Assembly: GCA_016198605.1 (NCBI GenBank)
Contig: JACQIG010000092.1
Location: 1-11,109, forward strand
Source: Candidatus Aenigmatarchaeota archaeon
GTDB taxonomy: Archaea > Aenigmatarchaeota > Aenigmatarchaeia > QMZP01
Length of the DNA: 11,109 nt
Reading direction: 5' to 3'
Shown here: positions 7,232 to 11,109 of the stretch, one piece after another
Layout of the letters: each line of letters starts with the position of its first letter
Position numbering within the stretch: position 1 is the stretch's first letter
The notes under the pieces: generated by a model
The model's database searches: none
What the model saw: only the letters and a program-made list of their open reading frames with translations
Told to the model about the DNA's origin: nothing
Position numbers and translations under genes: made by a program

Positions 7232-7528
7232 TCAAAAGGAAGCATCGAGGAACTGGTCTATTAGCTCTCCCTTGAGCTTTGCGAAAAGGGCAACGGATCC
7301 CTCGGTGAACCTGACCTCGCCGCACGCGAAAGGCAGCCTGGCTGACTTTTCAACCACTTTGTCCCCGCCCTTCCCCGTGCTTGGGTAAAGGATGAACACT
7401 TCAAGGCGGTTGTTGCGGGCGTCATAGTGCTCCTCCGGAACGGCGGGGGGCTTCACGGAGTAATATAGCGTCTCGCCTGCTATTCTCGCGCCATATTGCT
7501 CCCCGTTGGTTATCTCGGTGGCCATCAT
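7232..7528 (-). CDS. Uncharacterised 97-98-aa protein abutting tRNA-Leu
   Basis: I do not recognise this protein. It is soluble, with no membrane segment, and it looks like a small beta-rich fold: GETLYYSVKPP, LEVFILYPSTGKGGDK, then LPFACGEVRF and a C-terminal helix GELIDQFLDASF. Two ATG codons lie in tandem. The first (7528-7526) overlaps the discriminator base of the tRNA-Leu gene, and the second (7525-7523) starts two bases after it. No TATA element is visible in the roughly 40 bases upstream, which lie in the tRNA intron, so it is probably co-transcribed with the tRNA. Cleavage after the tRNA discriminator would leave an mRNA beginning two nucleotides before the second ATG. Its GC-rich codon use resembles the coding genes around it. 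It converges on the methyltransferase with a 7-bp gap. Confidence 0.65.
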   Translation of the reverse strand: MMATEITNGEQYGARIAGETLYYSVKPPAVPEEHYDARNNRLEVFILYPSTGKGGDKVVEKSARLPFACGEVRFTEGSVALFAKLKGELIDQFLDASF

Positions 7529-7541
7529 GCGGAAGGCAGGA

Positions 7542-7776
7542 TTTCCAGCACCACCTTTTCAGAAAGGTGGTGGAACCAAAGGAGGCTACCTCACTCCTTA
7601 CAGTCGTTCGGTTTCGCCTTCCACGTGCGTGCCAGCAATGTTATCGCCGGACCTACAGTTGGAAGCCGTAATGAGCTGCGAAGCAGCGGTGCCTGCCGGC
7701 TTGATCCTATTTATGTAAGCCGGAAACTGCTTAGCCTCCTTTTTGCTCCACGGCTTTTTCTTGAAAAAAGCCGTGA
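7542..7776 (-). other. Archaeal tRNA intron at position 59/60 (235 nt, highly structured)
   Basis: The boundaries form a bulge-helix-bulge. The outer helix is the T stem GCAGG/CCTGC. The central four pairs are TTCG (7782-7779) with TGGA (7547-7544), two of them G-U. The 3-nt bulges are A-A|T at 7778-7776 and A-A|T at 7543-7541. Inside, an 11-bp hairpin lies at the 5' end (arms 7775-7765 and 7759-7749). A 10-bp hairpin lies at the 3' end (arms 7549-7558 and 7563-7572). A perfect 11-bp helix (7732-7742 with 7578-7588) closes a 143-nt domain with further hairpins. Most archaeal tRNA introns are far shorter. No ORF-like sequence is convincing on the sense strand, so it looks like a structured RNA. 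I could not match it to a known RNA family. Confidence 0.85.
7689..7724 (+). repeat. Palindromic repeat, copy 1 (antisense within the tRNA-Leu intron)
   Basis: This begins with GTGCCTGCCGG and ends with TAAGCCGGA, 16 nt apart, and folds as CCGGCTT/AAGCCGG. The same two blocks 15 nt apart form most of the tRNA-Lys D-arm intron at 9770-9804. Here the repeat reads on the plus strand, opposite to tRNA-Leu transcription. Confidence 0.65.
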
Positions 7777-7870
7777 TTCGAACCTGCGAAGGGACTAACC
7801 CACTGGCTCCTTAGGCCAGCGCCGTTGACCGCTTGGCTACCTCCGCGCACCTACAATAATTGATGTGCTG

Positions 7871-7880
7871 TAATATATAA
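7871..7880. promoter_or_regulatory. Symmetrical TATA element shared by tRNA-Leu and the divergent membrane-protein gene
   Basis: TAATATATAA is AT-only and nearly symmetrical. Its centre is 25 nt before the ATG at 7900 on the plus strand and about 29 nt before the tRNA-Leu 5' end at 7846 on the minus strand. No second TATA-like element of comparable quality is seen at the right distance for either gene. Confidence 0.6.
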
Positions 7881-7899
7881 TCCAATACAATAATTCTTC

Positions 7900-8343
7900 A
7901 TGGTGCATAATGTCATTATAACCCCGTTTATCGGCTTAATTTCTGCTTCCATAATATACCTCATCTACCGCAACGGAGGCCCCGCGGCCTGGGCCTTCAT
8001 AGCCGCGATGCTTATTGACTCCCCTAAAATTCTCATCCTGTTTGGCGTGGAAAACATAGACACGCTTTTGTTCTATTCCCACACGACAGGAATATTCCTG
8101 TTCCCCATACTACTTGTTGCCATAGACATACTTCTTATAGAACTGAGTCTGGTGAAATTCTTGAAGCCCTTCAAGAACTTCTCAAAGACGCTAAGGGAGT
8201 TATTGATGCTGGAGGACGCCATAGAAAGGCTCCAGAAGTATCATGCAATACCCAGGCCGATAAGGGTGGCGAGGCTCTATCTTGTTGCGGTCATTACCGG
8301 GGTTGTGCATCTTGTGCTGAACTTTATTATCGGATCGCTTTGA
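7900..8343 (+). CDS. Small integral membrane protein (147 aa, about four transmembrane helices)
   Basis: I do not recognise a specific family. Hydrophobic segments lie at about residues 4-22, 28-48, 61-85 and 125-146. A charged cytoplasmic-type stretch (about 86-123, rich in Lys, Arg and Glu) sits between the third and fourth. His3, Asp40, His61 and His135, with HTTG and a final H-x-x-LN, faintly recall the scattered His/Asp of the DUF457/YdjM-like membrane hydrolases, but this is weak. There is no signal peptide apart from the first helix. The start codon sits 25 nt from the centre of the TATA element shared with the divergent tRNA-Leu, which predicts a leaderless mRNA. It converges on aIF2 gamma with a 61-bp gap. 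Confidence 0.75.
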   Translation: MVHNVIITPFIGLISASIIYLIYRNGGPAAWAFIAAMLIDSPKILILFGVENIDTLLFYSHTTGIFLFPILLVAIDILLIELSLVKFLKPFKNFSKTLRELLMLEDAIERLQKYHAIPRPIRVARLYLVAVITGVVHLVLNFIIGSL

Positions 8344-8404
8344 GATTTATTAACTTCAGATAATCTGCTTGCTATCGAGAGCGGGATTCCAATATTATTT
8401 GATA

Positions 8405-9643
8405 TTAAACAATCTCTCCCCACCCTATCAGCCTCCAGCGGCCTGCCACCTGCCTTGATATTGCGACGCGCTGGCCCTTGCCCGCGCAGACAGGCATCTT
8501 TAGGCTGACGGTGACCTTCTTCCCTGGCGAGGAGACAGAGCCCACTGTCCTGTTGGGCCCTACCGCAAGCATCAGCACGTCACCGGCCTTTATCGGGGCA
8601 ACAGTGAGCTCCTCCTTGGAGCCTATCACCCTCTCCAGCAGGCTTGCCGTGAATGTGAGCTGGTGGAGCACGGGGGGGAGCTTGTCTTTCAGGCCCAGTA
8701 TGCTCCCTGACAGGGCATCTGACTTTGTGAAGTAGGGATCCATCTCAGTTGATATCCCCAGGAGGCCGCCGGGCCTTGCCTCCTGCAGGTCCATCCCCGC
8801 CTGCCTTATGCCTGTCACTTTCACCGTGACAGGCTCGAAGCTGTCCTTCACCTTTATCCCCGGCCTTATCTCAGCCGCATCCCCTATCTTTAGCGCGCCC
8901 TCCACAAGGGCGCCGCCTATGACGCCGCCCTTCAGGCTCTCTATTGCCGTCCCGGGCTTGTTCACGTCAAAGGAGCGGGCAATGTACATGATCGGCGGCT
9001 TTGAAAGGTCCCTGTTAGGGGTTGTTATGCGCTTCTCTATTGCCCCGATGAGCGCGCCAATGTTGACGTTCTGCTGGGCCGAGACCGGTATTATGGGCGC
9101 GTTCTCCGCTATGCTGCCCTTGAGGAAGGCCTTTATCTCATCGTGGTTCTTCAGGGCCTGCTCCTCTGTCACCAGGTCTATCTTTGTCTGCGCGATCACA
9201 ATGTTCTTTATCCCTACTATCTCCAGGGCTGTCAGGTGTTCCCTTGTCTGCGGCTGCGGGCAGGCCTCGTTGGCGGAGATTATAAGGAGCGCGCCGTCCA
9301 TCAGTGCCGCTCCTGCCAGCACAGTGGCCATCAGCGTTTCATGGCCGGGAGCGTCAACGAAGGATACGGTCCTCACTATCTCGCATTCCGAGGAGCACTC
9401 CGGGCACGCCTTTGAGGTGCCGTATGCGCCTTCCTTCGGGCATCTGTAGAAAGTGGCGTCAGCATAGCCGAGCCTTATGGTTATGCCCCTCTTCAGCTCC
9501 TCGGAGTGCGTGCTGGTCCACTTGCCCGTCAGCGCGGTGGTCAGCGTGGTCTTGCCATGATCAACGTGCCCGACCATCCCTATGTTCACCTCCGGGAGGA
9601 GCTTTTCCTGCGGGGGGATCATTTGGGTTTTTGCTTTCGTCAT
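8405..9643 (-). CDS. eif2g: Translation initiation factor aIF2 subunit gamma
   Basis: The 412-residue GTPase delivers initiator Met-tRNA to the small ribosomal subunit as the core of aIF2. It has G1 GHVDHGKT (25-32), switch 1 GITIRLGYAD (53-62), G3 DAPGHE (97-102), G4 TKID (153-156) and G5 SA (188-189). Two beta-barrel domains follow, starting near PPIMYIARSFDVNKPG. The RLGYAD stretch and the Cys-rich insert after switch 1 separate gamma from EF-Tu/EF-1A and SelB. Length is normal (about 410). Two oddities are visible. The zinc knuckle has Cys at 68, 80, 83 and 87, with Glu71 where the first CxxC should close. G4 has Thr instead of the usual Asn. A TATA box on the minus strand lies near 9672-9680. 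It is divergent from tRNA-Lys. Confidence 0.96.
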   Translation of the reverse strand: MTKAKTQMIPPQEKLLPEVNIGMVGHVDHGKTTLTTALTGKWTSTHSEELKRGITIRLGYADATFYRCPKEGAYGTSKACPECSSECEIVRTVSFVDAPGHETLMATVLAGAALMDGALLIISANEACPQPQTREHLTALEIVGIKNIVIAQTKIDLVTEEQALKNHDEIKAFLKGSIAENAPIIPVSAQQNVNIGALIGAIEKRITTPNRDLSKPPIMYIARSFDVNKPGTAIESLKGGVIGGALVEGALKIGDAAEIRPGIKVKDSFEPVTVKVTGIRQAGMDLQEARPGGLLGISTEMDPYFTKSDALSGSILGLKDKLPPVLHQLTFTASLLERVIGSKEELTVAPIKAGDVLMLAVGPNRTVGSVSSPGKKVTVSLKMPVCAGKGQRVAISRQVAGRWRLIGWGEIV

Positions 9644-9671
9644 AATGAACTCTTATTAATGGAATAGGGTG

Positions 9672-9680
9672 ATTTATAAC
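9672..9680 (-). promoter_or_regulatory. TATA box for aIF2 gamma
   Basis: On the minus strand GTTATAAAT is centred about 33 nt before the ATG at 9643, predicting a leader of only some 8 nt. No clear Shine-Dalgarno sequence follows. Confidence 0.5.
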
Positions 9681-9721
9681 TATTAGACAGCATAAAAAGA
9701 GTAACTGCCGGCCTTACCCCA

Positions 9722-9730
9722 TTAAAAATA
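9722..9730 (+). promoter_or_regulatory. TATA box for tRNA-Lys
   Basis: TTAAAAATA is centred about 22 nt before the mature tRNA 5' end at 9748. Its right end overlaps a perfect 14-bp palindrome (9727-9740). Confidence 0.5.
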
Positions 9731-9740
9731 GCCGGCTATT
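9727..9740. repeat. Perfect 14-bp palindrome between the TATA box and tRNA-Lys
   Basis: AATAGCC followed directly by GGCTATT is a perfect two-fold symmetrical site. It overlaps the end of the TATA box and ends 7 bp before the mature tRNA, where a bound dimer would block transcription. It could also be a chance palindrome. Confidence 0.5.
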
Positions 9741-9769
9741 GCTGCGCGGGCCCATAGCTCAGCCTGGTA

Positions 9770-9804
9770 GTGCCTGCCGGTTGGACCAATTGGATTAAGC
9801 CGGA
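9770..9804 (+). repeat. Palindromic repeat, copy 2 (tRNA-Lys D-arm intron)
   Basis: The GTGCCTGCCGG block (9770-9780) and TAAGCCGGA block (9796-9804) are identical to those at 7689-7699 and 7716-7724, with 15 rather than 16 nt between. The middle is partly conserved (TTGGACC against TTGATCC). It makes up most of the 43-nt intron. Confidence 0.65.
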
Positions 9805-9813
9805 GGTGCCGAG
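9771..9813 (+). other. tRNA-Lys D-arm intron at position 22/23 (43 nt)
   Basis: A bulge-helix-bulge supports the borders. Exon TGGT (9765-9768) pairs with intron GCCG (9808-9811). The 3-nt bulges are A-G|T (9769-9771) and A-G|A (9812-9814). The intron helix GCCT (9772-9775) pairs with AGGT (9804-9807). Splicing restores GGTAG|AGC. Because the bordering base is G on both sides, 21/22 is equivalent. Confidence 0.85.
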
Positions 9814-9828
9814 AGCGCTTGGCTCTTA

Positions 9829-9845
9829 GTATCTGAATAGAAGGC
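9829..9845 (+). other. tRNA-Lys anticodon-loop intron at canonical position 37/38 (17 nt)
   Basis: Removing these bases joins CTCTTA to A-CCAAG. A shift by one base (9830-9846) gives a better central helix, TCTT with AAGG, so the exact cut is uncertain by one nucleotide. The intron is only about 17 nt, near the minimum. Confidence 0.75.
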
Positions 9846-9908
9846 ACCAAGATGTCGAGGGTTCGAATCCCTCTGGGCCCATCAGCTGTTTCTTTCCGAT
9901 CACGGCCT

Positions 9909-9920
9909 ATTTTTATTAAT
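9909..9920 (+). promoter_or_regulatory. TATA box for the winged-helix regulator operon
   Basis: ATTTTTATTAAT is centred about 25 nt before the ATG at 9939, which supports that start over the out-of-frame ATG at 9935. Confidence 0.55.
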
Positions 9921-9938
9921 ACAACTCAATTATAATGC

Positions 9939-10328
9939 ATGGTCAGGGACCTGAGCGACGCCTTCAGGCGCGTGATGTGGTATGTGCTCGCTGGGACGAG
10001 GGGAGGGGCGACAAGGGTCAGGATAATAGCCCTCCTGAAGGAGAGGCCCTACAACGTCAACCAGTTGAGCTCAGCCATGCACATGGACTACAAGACCATA
10101 CAGCACCACATCAAGCTGCTTGAGGAGAACAGGCTCATATACTCCTCGGGGGAGAAGAAGTACGGGGCAGTGTACTTCACCACCCAGCTGCTTGAACAGA
10201 ACGCGGAGACTTTCAGCGAGATAGCGAGGAAGGTGAACCCTGAGATCCAGGTATCCGCGCAAAAGAAGGCTGAAGGCGGGGCAGAGGAGAAGGGGGCAAA
10301 ACAATTAAAGGGGAAGGGAGGAAATTAA
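9939..10328 (+). CDS. ArsR-like winged-helix transcriptional regulator
   Basis: The 129-residue protein has a winged helix-turn-helix at about residues 26-75. RVRIIALLKERPYN is the first helix, VNQLSSAMHMD the second, YKTIQHHIKLLEENRLI the recognition helix, then a wing ending in YGAVYFTT. The D-Y-K-T-x-x-x-H-H pattern is typical of a large archaeal ArsR/MarR-like group, probably dimeric DNA binders. The last 25 residues are a low-complexity Lys/Glu/Gly tail. There are no metal-binding Cys clusters, so the inducer is unknown. It is the first gene of a two-gene unit with a small membrane protein 4 nt downstream, and the pair suggests that the regulator responds to a membrane-related signal or controls its own unit. 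Confidence 0.85.
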   Translation: MVRDLSDAFRRVMWYVLAGTRGGATRVRIIALLKERPYNVNQLSSAMHMDYKTIQHHIKLLEENRLIYSSGEKKYGAVYFTTQLLEQNAETFSEIARKVNPEIQVSAQKKAEGGAEEKGAKQLKGKGGN

Positions 10329-10332
10329 GCAT

Positions 10333-10623
10333 ATGGCAGTGCCTTTGGAAGACCTGGTCACGCTGGGAATGATTGCTGTAAACATAGTCCTCACGCTAAT
10401 ACTGGTGTTCATATACATGAAGAATTACAAGGCAGTCAGCTCAAAGCTCACCCTTGGGCTCGTGTCTTTCGCTGCGATGTTCCTTGTGGAGAACCTGGTG
10501 GATTTCTACTTCTTCAATTCGCTGCTCGCGAAGGAGTTCTACGGGTTCACCTCGGTGACATTCTTCGTGAACTTCATTGAGATGATAGGCCTGCTGCTTC
10601 TCCTGTACGTTGCGTCAAAATAG
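10333..10623 (+). CDS. Small membrane protein (96 aa, three transmembrane helices)
   Basis: Hydrophobic segments lie at about residues 7-28, 37-60 and 71-94, with short polar links. The second helix contains ENLVDF and the third begins in SVTFFVNFIEMIG. It has no signal peptide and no obvious catalytic residue. Small three-helix proteins directly downstream of winged-helix regulators are common in archaea (haloarchaeal DUF7521 proteins are one such group), and this may be a distant relative, but I infer that from layout rather than clear similarity. A GGGAGGA ribosome site lies about 11 nt upstream, inside the end of the regulator gene, so it is translated from the shared mRNA. Confidence 0.8.
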   Translation: MAVPLEDLVTLGMIAVNIVLTLILVFIYMKNYKAVSSKLTLGLVSFAAMFLVENLVDFYFFNSLLAKEFYGFTSVTFFVNFIEMIGLLLLLYVASK

Positions 10624-10672
10624 ATACCAAGGAGCCACATCTGGGCCAGATTTGGGAATCAATACGGCAAAA

Positions 10673-10683
10673 GCTTTATATAC
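10673..10683 (+). promoter_or_regulatory. TATA box for the Cys-rich microprotein gene
   Basis: GCTTTATATAC predicts a start near 10704. AGGTG at 10703-10707 then lies 6 nt before the GTG start at 10714 and can serve as ribosome-binding site, if the transcript starts slightly upstream. Confidence 0.55.
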
Positions 10684-10713
10684 TACCCGAGAATGCCTGT
10701 ATAGGTGTTAATA

Positions 10714-10845
10714 GTGGCCTGTATAATATGCGGTCAATCAGCCGGCGATTATTATTGCTCACGGAAAGACATGACAGTGTCCCTCTGCGAGGAGCACCTG
10801 GAATGCATCGATTGCGACGGCGTGACGGATGCATTGTGTTCATGA
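10714..10845 (+). CDS. Cys-rich zinc-finger-like microprotein (43 aa, GTG start)
   Basis: From GTG 10714 to TGA 10843-10845 the frame encodes 43 residues. Cys are at 3, 6, 15, 25, 31, 34 and 42 and His at 28: an opening CIIC, then DYYC, then LCEEH, then CIDC. The CxxC...YYC...CxxH...CxxC order resembles small B-box/RING-like or zinc-ribbon folds that bind one or two zinc ions. Nothing else is attached, so a protein- or nucleic-acid-binding adaptor is a reasonable guess only. A TATA box, an AGGTG site 6 nt upstream and a downstream hairpin with a T-run all fit a real gene. An overlapping minus-strand frame lacks these signals. Confidence 0.65.
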   Translation: MACIICGQSAGDYYCSRKDMTVSLCEEHLECIDCDGVTDALCS

Positions 10846-10870
10846 TCCAAACCCTCCAATCAACCACCTA

Positions 10871-10917
10871 GTGCAATTCCTGAGGTTCCAATGACGGAAT
10901 ATGCACTTCTTCTTTTT
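10871..10917 (+). terminator. Hairpin plus T-run terminator
   Basis: GTGCAATTCC (10871-10880) pairs with GGAATATGCAC (10896-10906) apart from one extra base, and TTCTTCTTTTT follows at 10907-10917. It sits 25 nt after the Cys-rich microprotein stop. It overlaps the last codon of the convergent minus-strand microgene. Confidence 0.6.
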
Positions 10918-11029
10918 AACGGGTCTTTTTCCCCTTCTCCACGGCCTTCGCAATCCGCTCCAGCAGCTCCTTTATCTCTGCAATTTCCTTGAGCATTTTC
11001 CGTGCAAAAATAGCGTCTGATTTATCCAT
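10916..11029 (-). CDS. Helical microprotein (37 aa)
   Basis: The minus-strand frame runs from ATG 11029 to TAA 10918-10916. The 37 residues form one probable amphipathic helix, with KMLKEIAEIKELLERIAKAV followed by a basic tail EKGKKTR. Leu and Ile recur at heptad-like spacing, so a short coiled coil or oligomeriser is possible. Function is unknown. A TATA-like element (minus-strand GCTTATATTG at 11052-11061) is centred about 27 nt upstream, giving a near-leaderless mRNA, and a 15-bp palindrome lies just beyond it. The gene is short, so its reality rests on promoter position and helix-like sequence. Confidence 0.5.
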   Translation of the reverse strand: MDKSDAIFARKMLKEIAEIKELLERIAKAVEKGKKTR

Positions 11030-11051
11030 ATATACTAAATGAAACGAGCGT

Positions 11052-11061
11052 CAATATAAGC
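11052..11061 (-). promoter_or_regulatory. TATA box for the 37-aa microprotein gene
   Basis: On the minus strand GCTTATATTG is centred about 27 nt before the ATG at 11029. Confidence 0.45.
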
Positions 11062-11068
11062 TTTACTT

Positions 11069-11083
11069 TTAGTAAGTTACTAA
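11069..11083. promoter_or_regulatory. 15-bp palindrome, operator-like
   Basis: TTAGTAA-G-TTACTAA is a perfect 7-bp inverted repeat around one G. It lies 8 bp upstream of the minus-strand TATA box, the position where an archaeal activator or a repressor that blocks TFB would bind. Confidence 0.5.
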
Positions 11084-11109
11084 CTAGAAAAGTCAGAAAA
11101 GGCATAAAG

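Larger units (their letters stand above)
7528..7846 (-). tRNA. tRNA-Leu, anticodon AAG, with a 235-nt T-loop intron
   Basis: On the minus strand the mature tRNA is 84 nt. The acceptor is GCGGAGG/CTTCCGC (7846-7840 and 7535-7529), the D arm GCC/GGC, the anticodon stem CTGGC/GCCAG with loop CTAAGGA, a variable arm GGG/CCC, and the T arm GCAGG-TTCGAA. The rest of the T loop and the 3' strand, T-CCTGC, appear only 235 nt later. The long variable arm and the AAGCGGTCAAC D loop are typical of archaeal tRNA-Leu. The anticodon read from the loop is AAG (A34), which is unexpected because archaea normally use G34 for CTY codons. The discriminator is A7528 and no CCA is encoded. A TATA box lies about 29 nt upstream of the mature 5' end. 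A small ORF begins exactly at the 3' end. Confidence 0.9.
9748..9881 (+). tRNA. tRNA-Lys, anticodon CTT, with two introns
   Basis: The acceptor is GGGCCCA (9748-9754) with TGGGCCC (9874-9880) and discriminator A9881. The T arm is GAGGG-TTCGAAT-CCCTC (9857-9873). The D stem GCTC (9757-9760) pairs with GAGC, which is reconstituted only when a 43-nt intron is removed. The anticodon stem CTTGG/CCAAG (9818-9822 and 9847-9851) closes a 7-nt loop CTCTTAA once a second 17-nt intron is removed. The spliced product is 74 nt and matches the typical archaeal tRNA-Lys pattern, with GGTAGAGCG and CTCTTAA. No CCA is encoded. It has its own TATA box and diverges from aIF2 gamma. Confidence 0.93.

Noticed and set aside
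7542..7776. The tRNA-Leu intron as RNase P RNA, SRP RNA or a group I intron.
   Set aside because: The conserved RNase P core blocks, the SRP helix 8 pattern and group I core sequences were not found on either strand.
7496..7798. Plus-strand frames of 100 and 70 codons over the tRNA-Leu locus.
   Set aside because: They are antisense to a tRNA and its structured intron and have no promoter or protein-like character.
8808..9449. 213-codon plus-strand frame opposite aIF2 gamma.
   Set aside because: It is a shadow of aIF2 gamma, which has full GTPase motifs on the minus strand.
10676..10867. 63-codon minus-strand frame over the Cys-rich microprotein.
   Set aside because: It has no promoter or ribosome site, and the plus-strand frame has both and shows zinc-site spacing.

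Overview
The window looks like a piece of an archaeal chromosome. It encodes translation factor aIF2 gamma, a geranylgeranyl-reductase-type flavoenzyme, an archaeal SRP 7S RNA, an SMC protein, and two intron-bearing tRNA genes without encoded CCA. Most genes sit about 25 nt downstream of a TATA-like box with no leader. Introns at unusual tRNA positions, a short-armed SMC and many compact proteins fit a DPANN archaeon (Micrarchaeota/Diapherotrites-like), but that placement is inference. No phage, IS element, CRISPR array or toxin system was seen.

Layout, left to right. Bases 1-115 hold the 3' end of a plus-strand gene, followed 4 nt later by a 92-aa DUF6958-like protein (120-398). Then come a compact SMC ATPase (457-2949) and a nucleoside deoxyribosyltransferase-fold protein (2998-3522). 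Bases 3530-3617 carry two related tandem palindromes enclosed by an outer inverted repeat, just upstream of the promoter of a geranylgeranyl reductase-like gene (3669-4898). A two-CBS-domain protein (4935-5336) ends almost against the 3' end of the SRP RNA, which is on the minus strand (5341-5655). A more AT-rich two-gene unit follows: a 2-hydroxyacid dehydrogenase homologue (5733-6623) and a class I methyltransferase (6625-7224).

The most unusual region is 7232-7900. A minus-strand tRNA-Leu gene (7528-7846) reads anticodon AAG. It is interrupted in the T loop, at 59/60, by a 235-nt structured intron with a recognisable bulge-helix-bulge. Its discriminator base is the first base of the upstream ATG of a 98-codon ORF, so tRNA 3' processing would itself create the near-leaderless 5' end of that mRNA. 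One symmetrical TATA element lies midway between this tRNA and a divergent four-helix membrane protein gene (7900-8343). aIF2 gamma (8405-9643, minus) diverges from tRNA-Lys(CTT) (9748-9881), which has two introns, one in the D arm (22/23) and one in the anticodon loop (37/38). The D-arm intron and the tRNA-Leu intron share a 35-36-nt palindromic repeat in opposite orientation.

The right end holds a winged-helix regulator followed by a three-helix membrane protein (9939-10623). After these come a 43-residue Cys-rich microprotein with a GTG start (10714-10845), a convergent terminator-like hairpin, and a 37-residue helical microprotein on the minus strand (10916-11029) with a 15-bp palindrome just upstream of its promoter. 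The genes are mostly short independent transcription units of housekeeping type (chromosome organisation, lipid, SRP, translation initiation, tRNA) mixed with small unknown proteins.
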